This document shows positions 47,886-58,888 of a stretch of DNA of 64,000 bases, piece by piece (position 1 is the first letter of the stretch; each line of letters opens with the position of its first letter). Source of the stretch: Eremophila alpestris peregrina (Eukaryota; Chordata; Aves; Passeriformes; Alaudidae). The notes beneath the pieces were generated by a model that made no database searches, had not been told where the DNA came from, and was given only the letters and a program-made list of their open reading frames with translations. The translations under genes and the position numbers were made by a program. The stretch covers positions 3,624,890 to 3,688,889 of the forward strand of contig WMCF01000055.1 in the NCBI GenBank assembly GCA_009792885.1, written 5' to 3'.

Positions 47886-50800
47886 GTTCTTGGCTCAGTT
47901 TTATCCCTCACACACACTTCTGCTCAAAGGCCAAGGTCTCTCTAGTACAAGGATTTGTCCCTGACCCACAACCTCCATGACACACATTTGTGGTAAGTGT
48001 CCCTGCTTCTTCCATGCATGCAAAGAAAAATTCAAAGTAAGAAACACAGCTGCCTACTGAGAGACCAAAGGAACCATACACACATCCTTATTTAGGAGTC
48101 TCTGTACTTCAAGACTTGACAATAACCCTAAAAGCACTGGCTGTTACCTAGTCCTTCATTAGGAAGCTCTGTAGCCAGAAGATATATTTTCTTTTTTTTA
48201 CATTGACTAGTGATTTGCAGAGATTCTATTCTTTTTCTCCTTTTTTTTTTTTTGAGCTAATCTGAGACAATTTAAGATGACTTAACCCAAAGAAGACTTA
48301 TTTCTTCGACAGCAATTTGAAGAAGCTCTCCAAACACCAAAACATAAATTTACTACTGGTCAACTCTGACAATTTAAAACAATGTATTTTGTTTTGTTGC
48401 TCAGTTTAATTTATTCTGCAGGGTACAGTTTATCAACCTTAAAATTCTTTAAAGCAAAATCAATATTAACACTGCAGCCCAGCAATGTATTTTATCTTCT
48501 GTGTTAGCTTCTTCAAAGAAGCAGTCATCAGGTTAAGAGTGGAGGAAGAACCAGTCCTTCCTGGAACACATTTTACATTTTATCTGAAGAGATGCATAAC
48601 ACTGTTGATGTATTCAAACTCTGCTGACAACTAAGGTATTCATATAGTTTATAGTTTGCTATTCTTCGTCTCATTTTTAAGCTTCTTTTCTTCTTAAGTC
48701 TTGAATGTTTTCTTTAGCTCCTGTCATCTTCATAGGCCCCTCTAGAATCACATTCGAGATTTAGCAAGTGTGTAGAACAGTCAAAAGCCCTTAGCAAAAT
48801 GGCTTCCATGGTATTAATGCATTTGGCACACTAATTTCTCTCTACTGGTTTACTTCTGTACTGACAGAAAGAAAACCACTCTTTGCTCCTTACAGAGGTT
48901 ACTCTATGTTGTCACAAGAAGCATGCCAACCTACACTGGGACTTTTCTTCCAGCTCCAACACCTGAACATAGTGTGCTGGTTAGATGCTATTTCTCACTG
49001 GCAGTTCAGAGAGCTGTGGTGTATCTGTTGCATTTCAAATGAAACACAGCACAGCGAAATTGGAAATTGTTCCGTAGGTATGGTTCCCCTGCTATAGACG
49101 CCATGCCTTTCTCTTTACAGAACACGTTGCTCAGCAAATGATGAACCTTTTCTGAGAAGTGCACTGTCATCAAGGAAAACTGTGGTCTCATGGATATTAT
49201 AAGAAGGAAATAAGAGCAGATTACATGTACTTAGAACAAATATGCTATTGGGTAGATGTTTATTCCCAAGCCCGAACAAAGTAGAAGAAATATTTTCAGA
49301 CTTGGTCAAGAAAAGTGGAATCAACTTCCACTAAAAACAGGCAAGATATTCAAACATCTTGAGTGGTAGCACTAATAATTCATGAAGATGCAGCTTTCAG
49401 CAGCATCCCATGCTTATGAAGCCACACATTTGCACAAATTGCTCATATGTGGCTTCTAATGTTTATACAAACATTTTAGACAAATAATTGTATGGCTTCA
49501 TCCACTTATCATGATTTCCCTGACATTGTAGTTTTAAAGGTCAAGTATGGTGTATCTAAGCAGTTCAGCTTTTGAAGCACACTAAGAAGAAATTAAAATT
49601 TAGGGAAGAAGCAGAGGTGTATGACCTTCCTTTGAACTCAGTCATGTGGAATTCAGTGATTAGAACCAAGCTAATATATTGAAGAATAAATTAAACAAGT
49701 TTATTTGCAAGTAGTTCAAATGATGTACATCTCCATCTTATAATAATTTTCAAACAGTTGTATTTGCAGATTTTTTTGCATTAAAGGAAACGTAGAGTAA
49801 AAACTGAATTGAAAGCAAAAGCCCTGCTACTTTGCCAATCCCCAGCACGCCTCTGTGCCAGCATCAAATTGTTTTCCCTGCAAATTCTTTTTCATCCCTA
49901 TTCTTTTCCAACATGTACTTCTAAGATAGAAGAGTACCTTGTTTAAGCAGTAGATGATCAAGGACATACTTCAAGTTGACTAGCAGTTGCTAAAATAGGA
50001 ACAGTTATAATGGAAAACAATCTTTTTTTCAAGTGTTTCCAGTTTAGCACCTGCATTCCAAAACACATGGTTCATATATAGATAACTGCTTGATCGCTTG
50101 CTTTCATGTTCTTGCCAGGAAATACTGGGAATTTATCACTGACATGATAGAAAAGTACAGCTTTTTTGATATTAGCAATTTTTCCGCTTCGTTTTGCTGG
50201 AAGATATTCTTAAACTACTAAGGAAAAAAAAAACTCATGAAAACTCACTAATTAAATTACAAGCAAGGCAAGAGTATATCGCATGACTTTATTCTACAAC
50301 ATTTCCAAGTTATTAACACTTCAGCATTGCTACTCAGTGTCAAACATCTACTTATTTCTAAGTGAGGTCTTAGGCAAAATTGCCAACTCATTGTTGTTTT
50401 GTGGGGAAACATGATGTCCCTTAGAGACTGACTCTCTATTTCCAAACCTGGTATCTTCAAGTTAACAAACCACAACTACATCTCATCCCAACCAAGTAAC
50501 AATCCCATTCTGTTAATATCATCTATTTAGAACACGTTCATCAACGTACTTATGGATACAGGCGTTGACTAAAGTGCTAAGTGGGGGTAGGGCAGGCCAG
50601 AAGATGCACTTCACTGATCTGACTGCTGGTCGTGGCCTCTGGGCTGCTCTGCCAGTGTTTGCATCTCCAAGAGTAGCACACTAGTTTTTCATTTGTCAGG
50701 GCTTTGAAGCATCTCTCACTTCCATGAAATCAGTAAGCCTCAGAGGAAGAGGGAGTTTAAATTGAACCCAAAGAAGCCTTCAAGTGAGTTTTTGAAGCAG

Positions 50801-52999
50801 TTTAAAATTCACCAATAGGAAATTTTCTCTAGGAGATACACTCCAGCACTCTGGTCAGGGAGGCAGCTCAGGAGGTCAGAGGAATGCAGGTACAGAGTGT
50901 AATCTTTCCATTTTTACTGCTGTGTAGAAATGCTTTCCTTATTTCTCCACTGAAGTCTAAAAACATTAGTACCCATTTTATCTATTTTGAACACTGTGAG
51001 TAGTATCATTTGTATTTTCACCTAATCCATTTTGAATGAAAGGTAATTTCCAGGTGAAAATGTAATTGCTTACCAAAGGATGAGGTATCTGCCTATGAGG
51101 GATTGAATAATGTGCATGCACATCCCACATGCAGCATTTCAGCAGACAAATGGATAAGAAGATGTGCTTCAACAAAAGTAGTGCTTAACTCTGAGAATTA
51201 GCATGACTAGACTTTGAAGAGAAGGAAGCATCTTCCAACAAAAAATGAAATCCAGGGTCTCTCCCTATTGTCAGAGAAAAAGACCTTGAGGGTTTTTGGT
51301 TGGCTTATTTCCAAAGGAGTTGAAATCAGCTTCCTTTAAGGAAAATACTACTAGGCTCATCTAGTTCCACTTAAAGCAGCTTCTGCCTTCACAGTGCTGG
51401 CTGCAACATGCCCAGTCAAACCTCTGACAAGAAAATGGAAATTGGCTTCAAGCAAATGGACAACACAGAGCTAATCCTCACATCAATCTCACACTGCCCA
51501 AGTATTAGGGTGTATCAAGGAGCAGCTACAAACTTCCAACATCACCCAGTGCAACACACAGAATCAGGCCACTGGCATGCCTTGGATTCATCCTCTGAAT
51601 AAGGTCCAAAAAACCACTTAAAAAAAAAAAATCAGTGTAGAAAAATTGAGAGTTACTTCCAGCCTCCACTGATATAGAGAAAAACTCTTACACAAAATCC
51701 TTACCTGATCTACCTATAGGCACTATCATAATTTTTTATGTTTTATGGAATTGATTAAAAGTTCAGTAGTAGAAAATTACTCTCATCCTTAGAAATAAGG
51801 ACCACTTGAAAATGTAGAAGAACTTGGAAGTTTGAGGCATTTTGTCATGACAACACTTCAGTAAACAAGCTGTAACTTTAAAATGAAGGGCTTTCAATTT
51901 AAAAAAGGCACCAATTTTCAACTAGCAAGATGATTAATTAACAGAACAGACTGAAAGCTACCAAGAAGTTACCCATATTCAGTAACCAAGGCATGTACTT
52001 TGAGTCAAACATGTTACTCTGATCAACCCACACACATTCTGCATCTGTGGAGAAATTGAGAATATTTAAGATTATTCCCTGTGGACCTAATTGATGAATT
52101 TATGCCTTACTGGATTTAAGGTAACATTTTACTAAAAGTTATGTAAGTGGCTTCACTGCAGATACAGAAGACAAGATTTGTTTCTCTGGCTGTCTCAGGA
52201 GTGCAGGTCACCACCCTGCTCGCTGAGGGACAAGGCTCTTTAGCAGTCAGCTAAAACAGCAGGAACAATATATATATATATTCTACCACTTCACAGTTCA
52301 CAGACTGCTCCTGTCACCATTAGTCAGTATTTTTACAGTCAGTGAAGCTACTGGTATAGCAGGCTTCATAATTATCCTGCTTATAGTATTACAGACATGC
52401 CCTTCCCATTCCCTAGAAAATACTTCAGCCAAAAAGAAAGGGGGGAATAACTCTGTTCTAGGACAGCAGAAAGCTTAATTTTCTTCATTTATATGACATT
52501 TTTTCAAGGTCCAGCCACAGCAGAGAGATGACTGAGAAATTTTTGAAATTAAAAACAGGGTGTGTCTTGTGTGTCAACATCAGATACATAAAACAGATCA
52601 ACAGAACGTACTCTATTCTTTTTTTTTTTTTGACCATGTAGATGAGCTTCAGAAAAAAGTGCATGACCATCAGGCACCAGCTTCAACTGTATTAAATTAG
52701 ATGCCATCTGATAGAAGACTCAACTATTCTGCCTTGCTATTCTGCACTTTCCCTAAAGGTAATAGGATTTTTGGCACCATTTGGGTAGTAACTCCATAGT
52801 TGAAAATTTTTGGTTTTTTTAAATGTAAGCTACCTGCTAACTATCTTTTGCAGATAGATAAAACAGGCTCCTGTAATATGAATACACTTTGTTAGGCTAC
52901 TATAATTCCACACTAAAAATTACAGGATTATATAGTTACACCGGAATTTAACAAAACACGAGTATCTTTTAAGGGGACTGTGACTGCCAGCATGCAAAC
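47886..52999. other. Anonymous AT-rich sequence
   Basis: No gene or mobile element is recognised. A weak hairpin with 9 paired bases (GAAGCCACA / TGTGGCTTC) lies at about 49419-49458. A short TA tract sits at 52268-52281. Sequence at about 50590-50900 is somewhat GC-richer, with no match I know. All open frames are under 75 codons. Confidence 0.5.
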
Positions 53000-53042
53000 A
53001 ATCACAGAACATTCTGAGTTGGAAGGGACACACAAAGAAATC
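53000..53042 (-). mobile_element. CR1 LINE relic (3' end, ~43 bp)
   Basis: AATCACAGAAC, ATTCTGAGTTGGAAGGGAC and the following CACAAAG match the reverse complement of the conserved 3' region of avian CR1 LINEs. The similarity stops after about 43 bp. The orientation is inferred from that motif: in sense CR1 the text reads GTCCCTTCCAACTC. It is a small old fragment and the only CR1 piece I detect in the window. Confidence 0.75.
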
Positions 53043-55151
53043 AGTGTTAACACATGAATCAGTAATTCTTCTGGCTACAGAACAGTATCTTAATCTTTCA
53101 TCTGCATTCATACTGTTGCAATTATATTCAAAACATATTTTTGCTCATGACTAATAATACCTAAGAACACTCTAATGATCAGAAGATTGTATCCTAAAAA
53201 TATGCCAGATCTCTTCTTTCATTTTGGAGGGATAGATCTCTATAATCTTTTCAGTTAATAATTCAACTATTATGTAACATATTTGCAATGCAGTTCACCT
53301 CTATGAAGGAAACGGTTTAGATTTAGTTTTACTTAATTATGTTTCTTTGGATCAAGACACATCTTAGAACTAAATTAGATTGTGGTCAAGAAAGTGACCT
53401 TGAGATCATCCTGAATGTTTTTCTTGCTCCAAAGGAAGTCCATTAACATCATACTCTAACATAAAATTATTTATGTGATTTTCTGTGTTCTCTTTCAGAA
53501 GACTGGTAACACTATTAAAGATGTTTCTTTTAAAGTTTATTTTATCATCTTCTAATACACAAGATTTTTTTAGATAAACCTGACCAGAGCAAGCAATATT
53601 TGCACCAACTGTCATGAATTAATGCTTTTAACAGTTATAGACAGTTATGGCCTTTAGCATCAACCCCTTCTGGTTTGCCGATTTGAATGATGTCCTTCAA
53701 TATTTCTCCGCTCTATTTTGTGACAGTAAGAAACTTAGCAAGTAGTAAAAAGCATCTTCCCTAATGTGAACAACCAATGGCAACTGCAAAATCATTTTGA
53801 CATTTGGAGAGTTGTTAACATGCTCACATTCTCTTTAGCATCTTGAACATGCTAATTATAAATTTCATTACTGAAGGGAAAAAAGAAAAGCAACAGTAAC
53901 TTCAATGCTTGAGATTCTGCTGCATCTTCTTACTGCATGATCACATTAGAATGATGAATTTGGGATAAAATAATGTACTGGCTTATACCTCTTGAGAGCA
54001 CTACCCTGTTTAGGAAACAGGATTCTTACTAAAAATTACGTGAAACAAAGTCAGTGATATTCACATAGCAAATAGCATGACAGTTTCCCCCAATGCCAGA
54101 GGTGACATGCATCCTTCATTGACTGAAACTCATGATGCCTCAAGAGAAGAGTGGTGGGGACTATGCACACCCCACCCTTCCACTCAAAAAGCCTCTGGGC
54201 AGAGGCACAGACTTGAGTCTGGAATCCCCAGTGTTCTCTGGCTCTGCTGCCAAGGATAAATCCTCTGTCTGGAATACAGTGTAGAGTGTTACCATATTCT
54301 ACCAGAAGCTCCTTGAATGGAGCCTATTTCCCCCTTGGTATCTGCCCTTAAGATGCTGTAACTAACTCATGATTAACTCATCAGTTCAGAGCTTATGACG
54401 TTTCTTTTTGCAAACTGGGCAAAGGGCACATTACAACAGATGAAACTGGCAACCTTACCACATGCTACTAAAACTACCAACAGGACAGACATTTACAAAA
54501 GGTTGCATACCAAAAACATTCACCTCCTATGTATGAATATGAGCCATGTACTTATGTAAAGCTGGCTACTTCTCCATCATATGAACATTTGATGAAAACA
54601 TATCTTTTCTAGATTAAAACCATTTTAGAAAGCTATAAAACAATCAAGCTTTTTAAACAAGAGACAGACATGCAGAGAAATGTGCTGCTCCCATTGAGTC
54701 ATGAATGTCCAAGTGAGGCAGGGTATAAGAGAAAACTGAGTAGAATCAGCTTTCATAGCTCAACAAACAAGACTTGGTGCACAGGAGCTTTTCTTTGCGT
54801 CTGAAACAAAGATCCTGCTAAGAAAAAGTGATCAAGTCCATCTCTAGGAATAGGAGCTTGGTGTTATTCTTTCTACTCTAAGCCTGAAGAAAAGCTTGCA
54901 TGGATCTAGTGCACATAGTCCCCAAACTTCTTTTATTGAGAGCAGTCCTTTAAAGAGCATGTAAACAAATGTCCCTAGATCTTCACTTGGGCACTGTAAC
55001 CCAAACAAGGTCATACATAAACCAATAATCAGTACCCTATTAGAAACAGTATGGGCTTTTTAAGAACCATATGGACAACCATTTCATAATAAGCTATGTC
55101 TCCCCTTCAGAGGGAAGGCACAAATAAATAACCAGGGGCTAGACAATATCC
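53043..55151. other. Anonymous AT-rich sequence
   Basis: No gene or mobile element is recognised; open frames are under 70 codons. A slightly GC-richer patch at 54070-54260 carries a 60-codon frame of no known family. Confidence 0.5.
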
Positions 55152-55685
55152 TGTGCTGTATCAAGTACAGGTTTTGTCTGGGATAGAGCTAATTTTCATC
55201 ACAGCAGTTAGTATGGGGCTATGTTTTTGGTTTGTGCAGCACACAGTGTTAATGAGGCAGCGGTGTTTCTGTTTCTGCTATTGCCAAGCAGCATGTACAC
55301 AGAGTCAAGGCCTTTTCCTCTCCTCATCTCACCAGTGAGTAAGCTGGAGGTGTTCAAGGAGTTTGTAGGGGACACAGCTGGGACATCTGATCCCAACTGA
55401 CCCAAAGAATGTTCCATATGATGATCCATATGGATAGAATAGAATAAAGTCAGGTCACCATACGTGTGATCAAGCCCTGCTTTCCTGAGATAGCTGAGCC
55501 CCTGCCTGCCCCTGGAAATTACTGAATTTATTCCTTGTTTTCCTTTGCTTGCATGCTCAGCTTTTGGTTTACCTGTTAAGCTGTTTTCATCTCAAGCCAC
55601 AAGATCTCACTTTTACACTTTCCTACTTGAGAAGAGTGGGCCAGCAGTAACGGGACTGAGTTACTGCTGGGGTTAAACCACAACA
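55152..55685 (+). mobile_element. LTR, avian ERVL-like family A, decayed (~534 bp)
   Basis: It has the same family blocks as the LTR at 38509-39067, in opposite orientation: GGGATAGAGCTAATTTTC, TAGTATGGGGCTATG, ACAGAGTCAAGGCCTTTTCC, GGGGACACAGCTGGGACA, TTTTCATCTCAAGCCACAAG and the terminal GGGGTTAAACCACAACA at 55669-55685. The start is blurred: TGTGCTG at 55152 is followed by an 11-base insertion before GGTTTTGTCTGGG. The promoter segment between about 55400 and 55450 has lost the family's TATA motif. Flanking 5-mers do not match. Confidence 0.85.
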
Positions 55686-57524
55686 TGCCATTAAACTGTA
55701 TTCCACAAATCAGCTTCTTTGCTGCTGCATTCCAACACAGAAGGACTGAATCATGAGCTGCAAGGGGAAATTTTGTGCTCCCTCTGGTTTTAAAATCCAG
55801 CTTTTCTACATATCCAGTACATAGAGCTGATTGTTATTTGTTCTTATCTGCTAATTGCCACAGATTGTGACAATCTATTTATATCTTCAAAACTACTCCA
55901 AAGATGCACTGCACAATACTTGCCTGAGGAGTCTTAGGCCAAAAGTGATCAATCATTTGGCACATACTGTATTTTCCTGCACAATCAAATTATATTTCTG
56001 TTTCTCATTTTAAAAAAAATCACTACAGTTCACAGAAAGGAAAATAAAGAAGGAACTACTTGAGGAAATCTTTGTTTTTAAACCTGTTATAAAAGGGAAC
56101 AGTAACCAGCCTGCAGATTTTTAGTCATTCCCTCTGGCTGTGGCAGGTATGCCCATTTTACATGGGCAGACTCATCTTTGACAGGGCTATAGATGCCATT
56201 TTGAAGCAACTCATTTCAAGCCTACAAACTAATAAACCATTTTAACATTCAAAAACAGGTATTTACATTTAACTGTGGCTACTCCACCTATGTCTGGGAA
56301 GCAACAGCCCAGCAGTACCACATAAAAGTAACACACACCTAAGAAGTGTTTTTTCCACTGAGCAGCCTCTACCTCACCCCTCTTCTGTGCTCTTACAAAC
56401 CAGCCACAAGTTCTTCTCTGCTAAGCATTCATGACAAGACTGCCTTCCTTTTGCTACAACTCACCTTTATGACATGGGTCAATCAACAGCATGGGCAGGT
56501 GCCCTTTTCTCTGAACCCCTATCCTGGTCACTATGAGAATGCTGCAGACAATGAAAGGGTTTGTTACACAGATGGGATCTCTTCTTGGTTGCTGCACTGT
56601 GCAAGTCAGAGTTTATGGTTTATGGAATAGAAGCAAACCAAAAAAACAACACCCCAAATTTGCCACTGTGACCACTTCTTTGGGGTTTTTTTCCTTCATT
56701 TCTCCTTTCCAACAACCTGCTTGTTGACTTATTGTTTCCATCACTTTTAACTGAAGCTGTCAAATTTCTCCACTCAGGGAAATGGCAAACACTTGACTTT
56801 GATTAGAAACATCGGGTTTGTAAGTGTAGTAGCACTAATATCTACTTAACTGACAATAGCTGAATCTGTTCAGCTGTATTGACAGGAGGAGGCCTGGTAC
56901 CCTGCTTTACACATTTTCCCTTTTTAGCAGCTGTAAGGTTGTAACAGGCATTTTTGGAGCTTTTCAGTAAGAGAGAAAATGAGGTCTGCAAAGAGGTCAA
57001 CAGTTCAAAATGCAAATTATCTGCTTAAGGTGATAGACTGCCATTGTTTCTAAAGTAGTCTACTTCTTATTCTGGAGAAAACAGGATGCGTAAAAGGCAG
57101 AAAATCACAACTCAAATGAGAATGGAGACAACTATTTTAAGGATGCAGAAGACACAGAACACTGATGCATTTTTATTGCTGAAGCATTAATTAAAACTAT
57201 TCTCATACCACAGGGCTGAACAACTACTTGACGACTTTACTTTCTCAAAAACAGTCTTAGAAGCTTAACTGCAAACATGAAAAAAGTGGACAATGGACTG
57301 TCAACCAATCTTTGTCTTAACTTCATAATATAAATGCTAACACAAAATACGCCTCTCCACTAATAGCTCTTCAAAACTTAAGGGTGATTAACGGTGTCAC
57401 ATTTTATGTTAGTGCTGTCAAGATTCTACTAAACAGATTCTGAAGAAAGAATTATATCTAAAATGTCTGTGTTATTTATTCTGAAAGCCAAGAGACTTTG
57501 CAAGTAACAGGAATAGAGATCTTT
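55686..57524. other. Anonymous AT-rich sequence between LTRs
   Basis: No gene or mobile element is recognised. The + frames at 56346-56727 (up to 94 codons) overlap each other and have no known domain. Confidence 0.5.
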
Positions 57525-57529
57525 GCCCA
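57525..57529. repeat. Target-site duplication GCCCA, left copy
   Basis: Identical to 58161-58165; 5 bp as expected for ERVL-class integration. Confidence 0.9.
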
Positions 57530-58160
57530 TGTCCTGGTTTAGGGCAGATTTGGGAGGAAACCTCCACATGGGGTCCCCTCTGGGAAACAAACACAAATGG
57601 ACCCCACCCCCCATTGGTTTGGGAAAAAAATCTTCTTAGAGATGAGTGGAAAAAAACTATTTATTTAATAACCAAAGTGCCTACAAACAGAAAAATGAGT
57701 AATAAGAGACAATGAAACCTGGCAAAATTGACAAAGTCCTTGCCATGGGAGCTCAGCTCAGTCAGTCTCCTATCAGTCTCTCCGGTGCTGGAAAATGCCA
57801 GCCTGGACCCCAGTGGGCCACAGGTGTGAGCTCCCGGTGCTCTTGTGGGCTTTTTGTCCAGAACAGGTTTAAACAGTCCCAAGAAAAAGGGAAAAAAACA
57901 GTCCAGGGAACGTCTCTGCCCTAGCTAGCTAAACTAACTAAAAACAAGGATATCTCTGTCCGCCACCTGTCCATGCTTCAGATGAACAGTCCAGGAGCTG
58001 GAATGTGCAGGACTCACTGCAGTTCCTCAAAACAAACTCTGAGCTTCTCTTTTCTCCCCCTTTGCTCTTGGAACCAATCTTAAAGGTACAGAACACAATA
58101 TCTAACACAAACAGAACAGACTATTTGGGGATACAAGCATCACAAAGTCACCCTAGGACA
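57530..58160 (-). mobile_element. Solo LTR, ERVL-like, complete (631 bp)
   Basis: The + strand runs from TGTCCTGG at 57530 to CCTAGGACA ending at 58160, with a 6-bp terminal inverted repeat (TGTCCT/AGGACA) and perfect GCCCA duplications outside. The sense strand is likely minus: an AATAAA signal lies at 57660-57665 (TTTATT on +), about 130 bp before the sense 3' end, within a TTATTAAATAAATAG context. I recognise the family from songbird genomes, including its TTTGGGAGGAAACCTCC end. No interior is present. Short frames at 57429-57924 on both strands fall within or across it and are not genes. Confidence 0.93.
57660..57665 (-). terminator. AATAAA polyadenylation signal of the ERVL-like LTR
   Basis: AATAAA on the minus strand, followed by a T-rich stretch (TAGTTTTTTTCC). 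It supports minus-strand sense for the LTR. Confidence 0.7.
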
Positions 58161-58165
58161 GCCCA
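58161..58165. repeat. Target-site duplication GCCCA, right copy
   Basis: Exact partner of 57525-57529, directly after the LTR end. Confidence 0.9.
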
Positions 58166-58535
58166 AGAGCTGGTTTTGATATCTGAAATCAGTCCTCCTC
58201 ACTTCTTGTTCAGTACTCATTAGCACTGTCAAAAATTGTTGTAGATGAAAAGCCATATCATTCTGTTCCTCCTTCTTTGGCCAGCCAACAAATCCTAAGA
58301 TTTACTGGCATGATCCATCTTTCAAATCTGGTAAATTCTCTTGTGCTTAGTAAAACTAGGGAGATTGAGTGGGGCCTTACAGCTTTATTGTGTCCACTGC
58401 ACTGTAATCTTTTTCACCTCTCCTCTACAATTCAGCGCTTTCTAGCATGCTTTGCCTACATAGGAAAAGAAAAAGTGCCTTGCTAAATCTATACAAGATT
58501 TGTTTATCTTTAATTAACTTGGATAGAGTTTACTA
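58166..58535. other. Anonymous spacer between two LTRs
   Basis: About 370 bp without a recognisable feature; the 69-codon frame at 58277-58486 matches nothing known. Confidence 0.5.
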
Positions 58536-58888
58536 TGCATACTGGATCTGTCCGGAACAGAACTAACTTTCTTCATAACAGTCCATCTGGTGCTGTGCTT
58601 TGAGTTTGTGGCTAAAACTGTGTGGGTAACACAACATTGTTGTGGCTGTTTATGAACCATGGACACACAAAGCTGGGGGGGAGGGGGGGAGCATTTTATG
58701 AAGCACCAAGGCTTTCTCTATTTCCCACTCTCCTCCCCTCCTCTCCCCAAGTAGGCTGGGAATAAGAAAGGAGCTAAGTGAGAACACAGGACAGGTGAGT
58801 CGAGCTGGCCAGAGGCATGTTCCATCCCATTCAGTGCTACGCTCAGAGCCCACTGCCCTCTCCCAGTGCTCCCAGTTTTAAACCAGAG
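58536..58888 (+). mobile_element. Diverged LTR fragment, related to family A
   Basis: TGGATCTGTCCGGAACAGAACTAACTTTCTTCATAACAG-like wording, GGTGCTGTGCTTTGAGTTTGTGG, GGGTAACAC, AAGGCTTTCTCT, AAGTAGGCTGGG and ACAGGACAGGTGAGTC follow the block order of the LTRs at 38509 and 55152. The distal part after about 58850 is truncated or shuffled. G-runs at 58675-58689 interrupt it. There are no clear TG...CA ends and no duplication. It is older or more damaged than its relatives. Confidence 0.7.
58675..58689 (+). other. G7-A-G7 tract
   Basis: Two runs of seven G separated by one A, which can be split into four G3 tracts with 1-nt loops, a strong G-quadruplex pattern. It lies inside the diverged LTR fragment and is also a typical site of assembly error. 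Confidence 0.75.

Noticed and set aside
49419..49458. MicroRNA-like hairpin (GAAGCCACA / TGTGGCTTC)
   Set aside because: Only nine consecutive pairs with a long loop. The stem does not extend outward, so it does not resemble a precursor.
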